Source of the DNA: Aeromicrobium sp. A1-2
GTDB lineage: Bacteria; Actinomycetota; Actinomycetes; Propionibacteriales; Nocardioidaceae
Length of the DNA stretch: 64,000 nt
Assembly (NCBI RefSeq): GCF_003443875.1
Contig: NZ_CP027482.1
Location: 1,860,001-1,924,000 of the forward strand
Direction of reading: 5' to 3'
The notes below the pieces were generated by a model. That model ran no database searches, was not told the origin of the DNA, and saw only the letters and a program-made list of their open reading frames with translations. The position numbers and the translations under genes were made by a program. Below, one piece after another: positions 49,037 to 57,305 of the stretch; position 1 is the stretch's first letter, and each line of letters opens with the position of its first letter.

Positions 49037-49636
49037 ATGACCGCGACCCGCCAACGCCTCGCTCCGGCCGAGCGACGGCAGCAGATCCTTGACGCGGCGC
49101 GCGTTCTCTATTCCGACCGCCCGTACGACGAGGTGTCGACCGGCGAGCTGGCCGAGGCTGCCGGGGTTGCCCGTGGCCTGATCAACCACTATTTCGGTGA
49201 CAAGCGTGAACTGTTTTTACAGGTCATGCGCGACTCGGTCCTGATGCCCGAGCGGCCGCTCGACGGACTCGACGGCAAGCCGATCCAGGAACGGGCCCGG
49301 CTCACGATGGACTGGATCCTCGACGCGGCCACGACGTACGGCCAGGCGTGGATCGCCGCCAGTGGTGCCGCCAACTTGCACGGCAGCTCCGACATCCAAG
49401 CCATCGTCGACGAGGCGGACGACCGTGCCGCCCGGCTGGTCCTCGACGCCCTGGGACTACCCGACGACGCGCACCTGCGTGCCCGCCTGCGGCCCACCGC
49501 AGCCCTCACCAAGTCAGTCTGCCGAGAGTGGCTCCAGCGCGGTACGTTCACGCGTGACGAGGCGCTCGACCTGCTCACCACGTCCGTCCTGCTCTTCGTC
49601 CAGAAGGATCCCCCCATGAAGGAACCCCGCCCATGA
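49037..49636 (+). CDS. TetR/AcrR family transcriptional regulator
   Basis: 199 aa. HTH region at about 14-60: RRQQILDAARVLYSDRPYDE and TGELAEAAGVARGLINHYFG. The C-terminal ligand domain is unspecific. ATG 49037, stop overlaps the monooxygenase start by 4 nt, so regulator and enzyme are one transcript. Likely target is the 56-nt divergent region shared with the GMC gene. Confidence 0.88.
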   Translation: MTATRQRLAPAERRQQILDAARVLYSDRPYDEVSTGELAEAAGVARGLINHYFGDKRELFLQVMRDSVLMPERPLDGLDGKPIQERARLTMDWILDAATTYGQAWIAASGAANLHGSSDIQAIVDEADDRAARLVLDALGLPDDAHLRARLRPTAALTKSVCREWLQRGTFTRDEALDLLTTSVLLFVQKDPPMKEPRP

Positions 49637-51075
49637 CATCCATCGGCATCATCGGCTCCGGTTTCGGCGCGATCGCCGTCGCGGTCGAGCTCAAGCGCTC
49701 GGGCCACACCGACATCCGGCTCTGGGAGCGCTCGACCGATCTCGGCGGAGTGTGGCGGGACAACACCTATCCGGGTGCCGGCTGCGACGTCCCGTCGCCG
49801 CTCTACTCGTTCTCCTACGAGCCCAACCCGCGATGGACGCGCAGGTACGCGCTGCAGGAGGAGATCCACGCCTACATCAGGTCCGTCGCGGACAAGTACG
49901 GCATCTCTCCGCTCGTGCGCTTCGGCGCCGAGGTCGTCGCCGCCACATGGGACGAGGACTCCTCGACGTGGTCGGTCCGATTCGACGACGAGACCGTCGA
50001 GACCGTCGACGTCCTGGTCAGCGCGGTCGGGCAGCTGTCTCGACCCGCGCTGCCGGGCATCGAGGGCGTCGACTCGTTCACCGGCACGTCATTCCACTCC
50101 GCGGAGTGGGACCACACCTTTGACGCGACCGGCAAGTCCATCGCGGTCGTCGGAGCCGGTGCCAGTGCCGTGCAGTTCATCCCGCACCTGGCCCGCGACG
50201 CCAGCCGGCTCGTGGTGTTCCAGCGCTCCCCCAACTACCTGATGCCCAAGCCCGACAAGCCCTACAAGCCGTTCCACAAGACCTTGTTCAAGTTCCTGCC
50301 GATCAGCCAGCGGATCGAGCGTGGTGGCATCTGGGCCATCATGGAGCAGTTCGCGCGGGGGCTCGATGCGCAGTCGCGCGTCGGCCGGATCAACGGGGTC
50401 ATCGCCCGGCGTCACCTGCGCAAGCAGGTCAAGGACCCGTCGCTGCAGGCATTGCTCACCCCGGACTACCCGATCGGGTGCAAGCGCATCCTGTTCTCCA
50501 ACGAGTTCTACCCCGCTCTCGCGCAGGACAACGTCCAGGTCGTGCCGCACCGGGTCACGCGCGTGACACCCACAGGGGTCGTCGACGCCGACGGTGTCGA
50601 GCACGAGGTCGACGCGATCATCTACGCCACCGGATTCGACAGCCAGGACTTCCTCGAGTCGATCGACATCACCGGGGTCGGCGGCCAAAAGCTCGCGACC
50701 CAATGGGCCGATGGCGCGCATGCGTACCTCGGGATGTACGTCCCCAACTTCCCCAACCTGTTCGTCACGTACGGGCCCAACACCAACCTCGGCGGAGGAT
50801 CGGTCATCTACATGCTCGAAGCCCAGGCCAGGCACATGAGGCAGGCCGTCGACCGGCTCGAGGCCGGCAGCTACGCCTCGGTCGAGGTCACCCAAGCCGC
50901 TGAGCAGGCGTACGACCAGGAGCTTTCGCACAAGCTCGACCACTCGGTGTGGGGCAGTTGCGACAACTGGTACCGCCACCCATCGGGCCGCATCACCTCG
51001 AACTGGCCCGGCGCGACGTTGCCGTTCGCCCAGGCCACCAAGGTCCTCGAGCCGACTGCGTTCCACTGGTCATGA
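49633..51075 (+). CDS. Baeyer-Villiger-type flavin monooxygenase
   Basis: 480 aa. FAD loop IIGSGFGAIAVAVELKRSG. The Baeyer-Villiger fingerprint FxGxxxHxxxW(P/D) is present as FTGTSFHSAEWDH. NADPH loop VVGAGASAVQFIPHLAR. Would insert oxygen next to a ketone, giving an ester or lactone, with NADPH. Coupled to TetR upstream and to the decarboxylase-fold gene downstream (ATGA overlaps at both ends). Substrate unknown; the neighbouring cholesterol-oxidase-like enzyme suggests a ketone from steroid or alicyclic alcohol oxidation. Confidence 0.88.
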   Translation: MTSIGIIGSGFGAIAVAVELKRSGHTDIRLWERSTDLGGVWRDNTYPGAGCDVPSPLYSFSYEPNPRWTRRYALQEEIHAYIRSVADKYGISPLVRFGAEVVAATWDEDSSTWSVRFDDETVETVDVLVSAVGQLSRPALPGIEGVDSFTGTSFHSAEWDHTFDATGKSIAVVGAGASAVQFIPHLARDASRLVVFQRSPNYLMPKPDKPYKPFHKTLFKFLPISQRIERGGIWAIMEQFARGLDAQSRVGRINGVIARRHLRKQVKDPSLQALLTPDYPIGCKRILFSNEFYPALAQDNVQVVPHRVTRVTPTGVVDADGVEHEVDAIIYATGFDSQDFLESIDITGVGGQKLATQWADGAHAYLGMYVPNFPNLFVTYGPNTNLGGGSVIYMLEAQARHMRQAVDRLEAGSYASVEVTQAAEQAYDQELSHKLDHSVWGSCDNWYRHPSGRITSNWPGATLPFAQATKVLEPTAFHWS

Positions 51076-51671
51076 CGATCTATCCAGCAGAGCCTTGGGA
51101 CCTGCACGGTCACGCCTACATCGGGATGTGGTTGGTGCCGCGCAGCAGCGCGCCTGCGCCGCACTCGCCCGCGACCCGGACCGTCACGATCTTCGGCCGC
51201 GCGATCGTGGCCGCAGCGTTCTTCGTCTACGAGGAGCCGAGCCCACTGACGTACGACGAGATCATGACGACGGTGCTCGTGCGACAAGGCTGGCGTCCGC
51301 GGGTGTCGATCACGCATATCTGGGTCAACAGCCCGGCGTCGCGCGACGGCGGAAGAGACCTGTGGGCCATCCCCAAGGATCTCGCGGACTTCGAGGTTGC
51401 GCCGCACTCGTCCTATGCCGCCCAAGGCATCGGATCGCTGACGATCGGCCGCGTGCGTCGACTTCCGTGGGCGATCCCGTCCGGCTTCCGCATCGCGCAG
51501 GATCGCGACGGATCGCTGCTGGTCTCCCGCGTCACGGGACGGATCCGACTAGGGGCCGGACACGGCCGATGGTCGTTCGCTGCGGACGGACCGCTGGGTT
51601 TCCTGGCCGGCCGCAAGCCGCTGCTGACCCTGGCGGCGAAGCCGTTCCGTCTGATCTTCGGCCAGCGATGA
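51072..51671 (+). CDS. Acetoacetate decarboxylase-fold protein
   Basis: 199 aa. The segment SRDGGRDLWAIPKDLADFEV matches the (G)R-x-(W/F)-x-x-P-K core of the acetoacetate decarboxylase family. Family members include decarboxylases and aldolase/dehydratase-like enzymes, so the activity cannot be named. It is the third gene of the TetR-BVMO unit with a 4-nt overlap. The last 25 residues are hydrophobic and basic (LTLAAKPFRLIFGQR). Confidence 0.72.
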   Translation: MTIYPAEPWDLHGHAYIGMWLVPRSSAPAPHSPATRTVTIFGRAIVAAAFFVYEEPSPLTYDEIMTTVLVRQGWRPRVSITHIWVNSPASRDGGRDLWAIPKDLADFEVAPHSSYAAQGIGSLTIGRVRRLPWAIPSGFRIAQDRDGSLLVSRVTGRIRLGAGHGRWSFAADGPLGFLAGRKPLLTLAAKPFRLIFGQR

Positions 51672-51691
51672 CGTGCCGTCGCCTGAGGCCG

Positions 51692-52990
51692 TCAGTCCCG
51701 GTCCGGTAGGGCGAGCAGACCCGTCGCGCCCTTGACGGCGTCCGGGAGCACACGTTCGATCTCGGCGCCTGCCGCAGCAACCACACTGGTGTCGACCGCG
51801 ACGCCGCCCGAACCGACCTGGACCTTGGCCGCACCGACGTCGACCGCCACGCCGTCGGTCCGGCGCACGGCAACCAGCGGCGTGGATGCCGCCTCTCTCG
51901 CGCTTGGAGCCACGGACGTCGTGGGCTTGGATCGCGTGCTGGCCGGCTTCGACTCGGCCCGGGCTGACACGACCGGGGCTCGAGGAGCGTCGGCGACCAC
52001 GGCGGGTGCCGAGGTCGCGGGGCTCTTCGGCGGCTCTGCCCTCGTCGTCACCATCGTCGGCGCGGCGAGGACCACGATCGCGGCGATGGCCGCCTCGGCC
52101 GCAGGCGTTGCGGCGGTGAACAGGATGCCCTTCACGGCCGCAGCCAGTTTGACCACACCGAGACCGCCTCCGTGCGCCGCCGCCAGGCCTCCACCTGCCG
52201 CTATCACCGTGGCTGCTGCTGGCACGCCGATGGACCCGATCTCGCGGTTGACCTCCTCGAGGTCGAGGTAGATGGCCATGCAGTCCTGACACGCCGAGAG
52301 GTGCGCGTGCACCTTTTCCTGATCTCGGCTGCCGGCGGTCCTCCGCACGACGCCCGCCAGCGACTTCCGGGTTGCGCGGCACGCAGATGCTCCGGTCCGG
52401 TCGTCGGTCTTGACGTGCTGCTGCAGGTACGCCTCGCGCAAACCTGAGCGGGCGCGGTAGACCAGCGCCGAGACACTGTTGGGTTTCAGGCCGAGGATCG
52501 GCGCCAGCTCGTTGGGCTGGCGGCCCTCGACGTCCAGGTGCCACAGCACGGTCCGCCAGCGCTCGGGCAGCGACTCGTAGGCGGCGCGGATCGTGGACGT
52601 CTCGAAGCCGTCGAGATTTCCCCCGCCGAACGGAGCCACCGAGTCGATGGCCGACTCGTCGTCGGTCGGCATGACCCGCTTGTTGGCCTTGGCGCGCCGA
52701 CCGGACTCATGCCGGATCGTCGTAAAGAGATACGCACGGAAGGCCCGGTCTGGCCCCTTGCCACGATTGAGCAGGTCGAGGACCTGCGCGAACGACTCCG
52801 ACACGACGTCATCGGCCTCCTCGCGCTGGCCCAGGTGGCGCGCCAGTCGGCGGGCTGCGAAAACGTAGCGGTCGTACAGCACCGCGTAGGCCTCGACCGA
52901 GGAACCTCGGGTCAGTTCGAGCAGCTCGACGTCTTCGAGCTCGACGAGCGTCGACATCGGAATCGTGCCTGTTTTTTTTCGAGTGGACAT
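51692..52990 (-). CDS. ECF sigma factor fused to zinc-finger anti-sigma-like and membrane region
   Basis: 432 aa. Residues about 30-190 are an ECF sigma factor: region 2 (VLYDRYVFAARRLARHLGQR, then EEADDVVSESFAQVL) and region 4 (LPERWRTVLWHLDVEGR, LAPILGLKPNSVSALVYRA). The next part holds an H-x3-C-x2-C zinc-finger motif (HAHLSACQDC) like that of ZAS anti-sigma factors. A membrane span comes next (around GILFTAATPAAEAAIAAIVVLAA, split here), then about 130 residues of Ala/Pro/Ser/Thr-rich sequence outside. Start ATG 52990 has GGGGAG 8 nt upstream. Codons 5-8 contain eight A in a row, rare in this genome. An inner ATG at 52957 is possible. Confidence 0.82.
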   Translation of the reverse strand: MSTRKKTGTIPMSTLVELEDVELLELTRGSSVEAYAVLYDRYVFAARRLARHLGQREEADDVVSESFAQVLDLLNRGKGPDRAFRAYLFTTIRHESGRRAKANKRVMPTDDESAIDSVAPFGGGNLDGFETSTIRAAYESLPERWRTVLWHLDVEGRQPNELAPILGLKPNSVSALVYRARSGLREAYLQQHVKTDDRTGASACRATRKSLAGVVRRTAGSRDQEKVHAHLSACQDCMAIYLDLEEVNREIGSIGVPAAATVIAAGGGLAAAHGGGLGVVKLAAAVKGILFTAATPAAEAAIAAIVVLAAPTMVTTRAEPPKSPATSAPAVVADAPRAPVVSARAESKPASTRSKPTTSVAPSAREAASTPLVAVRRTDGVAVDVGAAKVQVGSGGVAVDTSVVAAAGAEIERVLPDAVKGATGLLALPDRD

Positions 52991-53518
52991 TGGTCGTACT
53001 CCCCTGGATCAGTACGGGACATATCTGAGGTGACAGCTTCGGTCCCGGTTGAAAATTCAACCCTCACACCCAGCATGCCGACACATGTGCGCGCCCGCTC
53101 ACTGGGAACTCGTGAGATAACTCACCAGTAACATACGCCAAGATCGACCATTGCGACAAGGCGTTCCGATTAACACGGCACCTCCCGGATGCCAGAACGA
53201 TCACAACCCGCCACTCTCGACGATCCCAGGCCCCACAACATTCTTGTGCTGTAATTCCAGTCATAAGTCGCCAGTGCGCCTGGTGTCGGCAAGGCGATCT
53301 AGAGGGGAGGTCATCGAATCTTCCGCCAGGCGGTGCACGATCTCCCGCTAGGCATCATCTGCACCACACGTCCCACATCTGACGTTCGAGTTGGCCGCTG
53401 GTCTGGGCCATTCCCGAGCCACCGCCGGCGGCCAGTCAGGCCCGTCGCACGGCCTACGCCGTCCCGCGAACCTCCCGTCTCGGTACGATACCGGCAGCAC
53501 CGGAGCTAGAGGCATCCC
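52991..53518 (-). promoter_or_regulatory. Upstream region of the sigma gene with an inverted repeat
   Basis: A 528-nt gene-free gap, AT-richer than its flanks. GGTTGAA (53047-53053) and TTCAACC (53056-53062) form a perfect 7-bp inverted repeat 57 nt upstream of the sigma start, a possible operator or autoregulation site. The rest (53100-53518) shows no gene, tRNA or hairpin I can support; the plus-strand gene at 53519 should have its promoter at its right end. Confidence 0.4.
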
Positions 53519-54109
53519 ATGGTCACGGCGGAAATCTGGGAACACACCCTTCGCGCTGACGCACGCGTGGAAGCCTTCGTAGCGCGATGCCTCGCCCCGG
53601 AGTGCCACTGGCGGATATCCCAACCCGGCTCGGCGATCGACCAGGATCTCGTCCTTGCCGACTGGGACATTCACGTCGACCAGGTGCGGACCGAACTCGA
53701 GACGGACGGCCCGCTCGCGTCGCCGGCCATGATCCATGGCCGCAGAGATCCCGCCGCGATCATCGCCCACCGGTTGAGCCTCAAACGAAGGCGCGCGGCG
53801 ACCACGCAGAAACGACTTGCCGCCAGGACGGTGGGTCGCGAGTTGCGACGCCGCCGTCAGAAGTCGGCGCGCGACCGTCGCGCGAACCGCTGGAAGGACC
53901 GGAGTAACGTGTGGTGGGCCTGGAGCCGGACGAACTGGGCCACGCGGATGGTGTGGATCTTCGGCCACGTCCTGGTAGTCGTGCTCGCGCTCCTGGGCGT
54001 GCTCGTGCTGATTGCTCTGATCCTGCGCGCAATCCTTCCGGTTGTGCTTGGCCTGGCCATCATCTACGGCGCGTTCCTCCTGGTTCGCCGGATGCTGACC
54101 TCGCAGTAG
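53519..54109 (+). CDS. Hypothetical membrane protein
   Basis: 196 aa, no family recognised. Residues 1-90 look soluble, with acidic patches and WRISQPGSAIDQDLVLADWD. A very basic middle (RLSLKRRRAATTQKRLAARTV...RRRRQKSARDRRANRWK) is followed by two hydrophobic segments at the C-terminus (IFGHVLVVVLALLGVLVLIA and IILPVVLGLAIIYGAFLL-like). The ATG at 53519 lies a few nt after GGAGCTAGAGG. It is convergent with the nuclease gene, 23 nt apart. Confidence 0.65.
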   Translation: MVTAEIWEHTLRADARVEAFVARCLAPECHWRISQPGSAIDQDLVLADWDIHVDQVRTELETDGPLASPAMIHGRRDPAAIIAHRLSLKRRRAATTQKRLAARTVGRELRRRRQKSARDRRANRWKDRSNVWWAWSRTNWATRMVWIFGHVLVVVLALLGVLVLIALILRAILPVVLGLAIIYGAFLLVRRMLTSQ

Positions 54110-54132
54110 CGCAGGTCGGGACTGGCTCCGGG

Positions 54133-55443
54133 TCACTCGCAGGCGATTCCGTCGCCGTCGCGGTCGAGCTTTCGTGAATAGCCGGCCTGTCCCCTGCGGA
54201 TGGGAGCCGCGCCCGCCGCCCGCACGGCAGTGCAATTGGCGTAGAAGGTGCTGGCGGGCGCCTCGGGCGTACTCGCCAGTTTGCGAGCCGGCGCAGGTGT
54301 CGTGGGCTTGGGCTTGCTCTTGGGCAGGGCCGCCGCAGTGGGCGCTGGGCCGGGGGCTGGCGCAAGCATGTCAACGCAGCTTGACAGCACGCGGACCATC
54401 GCGTCGAGCTCTGCGGAGGTGACCCAGACGTCGTACTTGCTCTTCACCGCCACCTGCCGCGCGACGTACTCGCACCGGTAGGGCTTGTTGGGGGGCAGCC
54501 AAGTCGCGGCGTCCCCGTCACCCTTGGCGCGGTTGGCTCCGGCGTCGACGGCGAGCAGGTTCAGCGGATCGTTGGCGAACGCGAGACGCTTCTCGGCGGC
54601 CCACTTCCCGGCCCCCTTCTGCCACGCGTCGCTGAGCGCGACGACGTGGTCGATGTCGACCTCGCTGGCACCCCCGTACTGGAAGCGAATCATCGTGCCG
54701 GTGTACGGGTCGGGGTCAAGGGTGCCCGCGAGCGCCTTGCAGTAGTTCTCCATGTCCCGATCGGTCAGATCCCTGCGCAGGATGTCGTTGCGGGTGTCGC
54801 AGCCGTTCCGGTCGGCGTCGAACCAGGCCTGACCGAACGCGTCCCTTGAGTAGCCGGTCTTGGGTGCCCGGCCCTTCACCGCGAGGGATGCCACGGCGGC
54901 CAGCGCGGTCCCCTGGCCTGCCGTCTTGGGGCTGACGGTCGGCTTCGTGGCTGACGGGGCGGGAGCGGGGGTGGGGGTCGGCGTAGGGGTGGTCGTGGAA
55001 GCTGGCGCGGTGACCGGCGGGTCGGCCGGTGGGTCTGCGGTCGCACCGCCGGCGATGAACAGCCCCAGCGCTGCCGCGAGAGCAATACCTCCGGCGGCAC
55101 GTCCACGTAGGCGCGCCCACCCGACGCGGCCGCGGATCAGGGCGACCACCGCGACGACCAGGACGTACAGGCCCGACAAGATGAACAAGCCACTTGCTCC
55201 TGAGGATGCACCCCCCAGGACGGCCACAAGGATCAGTCCGCCCCAACCAAAGATGATTGCCAGCGCCGAGCGGACCCTGCCGACTCGATGCGGGTCAGGG
55301 CTGAGGTCCGCGCGACCGGCGGCATCGGCTGCTTGCGACGGTGTGGCCGGCGAGGAGACAGGAGCGAAGTGCTCGGTCCAACGTGACCCGTCCCAGTAGC
55401 GCACGCCGTCATCAGTGGGATACCAACCGGCCGGATGGCTCAT
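54133..55443 (-). CDS. DUF2510/HNH (DUF1524) nuclease with C-terminal excalibur domain
   Basis: About 436 aa with four parts. A DUF2510 motif (HPAGWYPTDDGVRYWDGSRW, first 25 residues) leads to three or so membrane spans at about 60-135. A Pro/Thr linker (about 140-180) precedes an extracytoplasmic DUF1524-type HNH nuclease. Its core is EVDIDHVVALSDAW (catalytic His near 266) followed by NDPLNLLAVDAGANRAKGD. The last 35 residues are an excalibur calcium-binding motif (SRKLDRDGDGIACE). Likely acts on extracellular DNA. ATG 55443 is preferred (GAAGGG 6 nt upstream) to ATG 55449. The next gene over, in divergent orientation, is another excalibur protein. Confidence 0.82.
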   Translation of the reverse strand: MSHPAGWYPTDDGVRYWDGSRWTEHFAPVSSPATPSQAADAAGRADLSPDPHRVGRVRSALAIIFGWGGLILVAVLGGASSGASGLFILSGLYVLVVAVVALIRGRVGWARLRGRAAGGIALAAALGLFIAGGATADPPADPPVTAPASTTTPTPTPTPAPAPSATKPTVSPKTAGQGTALAAVASLAVKGRAPKTGYSRDAFGQAWFDADRNGCDTRNDILRRDLTDRDMENYCKALAGTLDPDPYTGTMIRFQYGGASEVDIDHVVALSDAWQKGAGKWAAEKRLAFANDPLNLLAVDAGANRAKGDGDAATWLPPNKPYRCEYVARQVAVKSKYDVWVTSAELDAMVRVLSSCVDMLAPAPGPAPTAAALPKSKPKPTTPAPARKLASTPEAPASTFYANCTAVRAAGAAPIRRGQAGYSRKLDRDGDGIACE

Positions 55444-55696
55444 GCCCATCCCTTCGGTCAGAACGTCGAATGACCGGCCCTATGCGACAGACCGTTGCGA
55501 AAGTGACGGTAGCGAACTCTCGGCACTCACGCCGGTGATTGGCCAGACGACTTCCTGGGGCTTCTTCACCCCACGCGACCCGACCTCGGGGCAGGGGCAG
55601 ACCAACGTTCGAGGGACGTGCAGTTTCACGTACGCGCTCGGCAGGAAGAGCCTAGGATTCGGCCGACAGCACTTCACTCTTCGTCCAAGGAACGTC

Positions 55697-55969
55697 ATGA
55701 CTCGACACCCGTTCACCGCGGCGCTCTGCTCCGCCGCCCTGTGCAGCACCGCGCTCTTCGTCGTGGCATCGCCCGCCGAGGCGGCGAACAAGACCTACAA
55801 GAACTGCACGGCCCTGAACAAGGACTACAAGCACGGCATCGGTAAGTCCGGGGCACGGGACAAGACGTCCGGCAAGCCAGTCACCAACTTCAAGCGCAGC
55901 AACACCATCTATGCCAAGAACAAGAAGTCCGATCGCGACAAGGACGGCATCGCCTGCGAGAAGCGCTGA
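55697..55969 (+). CDS. Small secreted excalibur-domain protein
   Basis: 90 aa. Sec signal peptide (HPFTAALCSAALCSTALFVV, cleaved near ASPAEAANK). The mature part, YKNCTALNKDYKHGIGKSG and KSDRDKDGIACEKR, is an excalibur domain with the D-x-D-x-D-G-x2-C calcium-type loop. It is the same motif as the end of the nuclease next door. ATG 55697 follows AAGGAA. A strong hairpin terminator lies just after it. Confidence 0.85.
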   Translation: MTRHPFTAALCSAALCSTALFVVASPAEAANKTYKNCTALNKDYKHGIGKSGARDKTSGKPVTNFKRSNTIYAKNKKSDRDKDGIACEKR

Positions 55970-55987
55970 CACTCCTCTCACATCGCG

Positions 55988-56016
55988 CTGCGGACCACCT
56001 GCCAGGTGGTCCGCAG
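55988..56016 (+). terminator. Hairpin terminator after the excalibur gene
   Basis: CTGCGGACCACCT (55988-56000) and its complement at 56004-56016 form 13 bp with a 3-nt loop, 18 nt past the stop. No T-run. Probably ends the transcript of the small excalibur gene. Confidence 0.75.
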
Positions 56017-56041
56017 ATTCGTCGCGCATCTGGTCAATCAG

Positions 56042-56063
56042 AAAAACCCTCCGTTGGGAGGGT
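56042..56063 (-). terminator. Terminator of tRNA-Val(CAC)
   Basis: On the minus strand a 7-bp stem, ACCCTCC (56057-56063) with GGAGGGT (56046-56052), and a 4-nt loop are followed by a run of T (56042-56046). It begins 10 nt past the tRNA end. Confidence 0.85.
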
Positions 56064-56073
56064 GAATCTGGGT

Positions 56074-56144
56074 GGGCGATACTGGGTTCGAACCAGTGAC
56101 CTCTTCGGTGTGAACGAAGCGCGCTACCACTGCGCCAATCGCCC
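56074..56144 (-). tRNA. tRNA-Val (anticodon CAC)
   Basis: 71-nt cloverleaf without encoded CCA. Acceptor arms GGGCGAT/ATCGCCC pair perfectly. The anticodon loop TTCACAC gives CAC (decodes GUG), and the T loop is TTCGAAC. It is nearly identical to tRNA-Val(GAC) at 57306 apart from the anticodon arm and one D-loop base, in opposite orientation 1.2 kb away. Confidence 0.96.
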
Positions 56145-56198
56145 TCGTGCGTCAGAGACTCTAACCTACCGGCCGCGGAGCCCCCGCAGGAGGCCGTC

Positions 56199-57032
56199 CT
56201 ACGGATCCGAAGTCTTCGCGGCTTCCCGCGCCCAGATCGCCTGCGCCTGTTGCGTGACGGGGCCGGGCGCCTCGAGCTCGCGGTCGTCGACCTTGCTGAT
56301 GGCCTGGACGTCTCGCGTGGTGCCGACGAGGATCACCTCGTCGGCGGTCTGGAGCACCTCGATCGGCGCATCGCGCTCGATCACGTCGAGCTCACCCGCG
56401 CACCACTCCAGCACCAGGGCACGGGTGATGCCCGCCAGCGGGCCGGCCTGCAGGGTCGGGGTGATGAGCTGCCCGTCTACGACGTAGAAGATGTTCGACC
56501 CGGTCCCCTCGCACAGCAACCCGACCGTGTTGGGCATGACGGACTCGGAGGCCCCTCGGGCGAGAGCGTGCTCGATCATCAGGGCGTTCTCGGCGTACGA
56601 CGTCGTCTTGAGCCCAGAGACGGCCCCTCGCTCGTTGCGCGGCCACGGGACCGTCACGATGCCCGCTACGCCCGGCGGCCTGGTGGAAGGCTCGGAGATG
56701 ACGATATTGGTCAGGCCGGCGCTACCCCGCGGCGAGCCGAGCGGCCCGGTCCCCGAGGTGACCGTGACGCGGATGCGTCCAAACGGGATGTCCTGTCCAT
56801 CCATCGTCGCGGCGACGCCCTCACGGATCGCGCCGATGTCCGGCCTGCCGATCCCGAGGCCCTCGGCGGACCTCACGAGGCGGTCGAGGTGTCGCGTCAG
56901 CGCGAACGGTTCGTTGCGGCTGATTTGGACGGTTTCGAAGACTCCGTCGCCGACAATCATCCCGTGATCGAGCGGGCTGATGACCGGTTCGCCCGGAGAT
57001 TGCAGCACGTGGCCGTTGACCCATGTCCTCAT
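56199..57032 (-). CDS. pabC: Class IV aminotransferase, 4-amino-4-deoxychorismate lyase-like
   Basis: 277 aa PLP enzyme. The lysine that binds PLP is in GLKTTSYAENALM; the phosphate-binding end is TPTLQAGPLAGITRALVLEW and LLCEGTGSNIFYV. PabC makes p-aminobenzoate for folate; branched-chain or D-amino-acid aminotransferases share the fold, so PabC is the best but not the only reading. Gene start ATG 57032; its leader holds a CCCAA/TTGGG palindrome shared with the tRNA-Gly promoter region. Confidence 0.72.
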   Translation of the reverse strand: MRTWVNGHVLQSPGEPVISPLDHGMIVGDGVFETVQISRNEPFALTRHLDRLVRSAEGLGIGRPDIGAIREGVAATMDGQDIPFGRIRVTVTSGTGPLGSPRGSAGLTNIVISEPSTRPPGVAGIVTVPWPRNERGAVSGLKTTSYAENALMIEHALARGASESVMPNTVGLLCEGTGSNIFYVVDGQLITPTLQAGPLAGITRALVLEWCAGELDVIERDAPIEVLQTADEVILVGTTRDVQAISKVDDRELEAPGPVTQQAQAIWAREAAKTSDP

Positions 57033-57051
57033 GCGGCAACGCTACCCCCAC

Positions 57052-57110
57052 CCCAATTTGGGATACCTCCATCGGATCGGCTAAAGTCTCGTGTCGCCTC
57101 AATTTGAGGC
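57052..57110 (+). promoter_or_regulatory. tRNA promoter region with paired palindromes
   Basis: CCCAATTTGGG (57052-57062) and GCCTCAATTTGAGGC (57096-57110) share the centre AATTT. A possible promoter, TTGGGA (57058-57063), 18-nt spacer, TAAAGT (57082-57087), lies between. The second palindrome ends 3 nt before the tRNA-Gly gene. Roles as binding sites or tRNA-processing cues are guesses. Confidence 0.4.
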
Positions 57111-57113
57111 ATT

Positions 57114-57185
57114 GCGGACATAGCTCAGTGGTAGAGCATCACCTTGCCAAGGTGAGGGTCGCGAGTTCGAATCTCGTTGTCCGCT
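57114..57185 (+). tRNA. tRNA-Gly (anticodon GCC)
   Basis: 72 nt including discriminator T. Acceptor GCGGACA/TGTCCGC; anticodon loop TTGCCAA gives GCC, decoding GGC/GGU, major glycine codons in a GC-rich genome. D arm AGCTCAGTGGTAGAGC, T loop TTCGAAT. First of a three-tRNA cluster, no CCA encoded. Confidence 0.97.
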
Positions 57186-57210
57186 CGGAGGGTCTCCATA
57201 CCCATCCAAC

Positions 57211-57281
57211 GGTGGGTTGGCCGAGAGGCGAGGCAACGGACTGCAAATCCGTTTACACGGGTTCAAATCCCGTACCCACCT
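57211..57281 (+). tRNA. tRNA-Cys (anticodon GCA)
   Basis: 71 nt. Acceptor GGTGGGT/ACCCACC; anticodon loop CTGCAAA gives GCA; T loop TTCAAAT. The D arm TGGCCGAGAGGCGAGGCA has the form usual for tRNA-Cys. No encoded CCA. Confidence 0.97.
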
Positions 57282-57305
57282 CGAAAGTCACAATTGAATA
57301 CGCAC

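Noticed and set aside
53151..53351. 66-codon frame in the gap before the hypothetical membrane protein
   Set aside because: Low-quality composition, no ribosome site, no domain.
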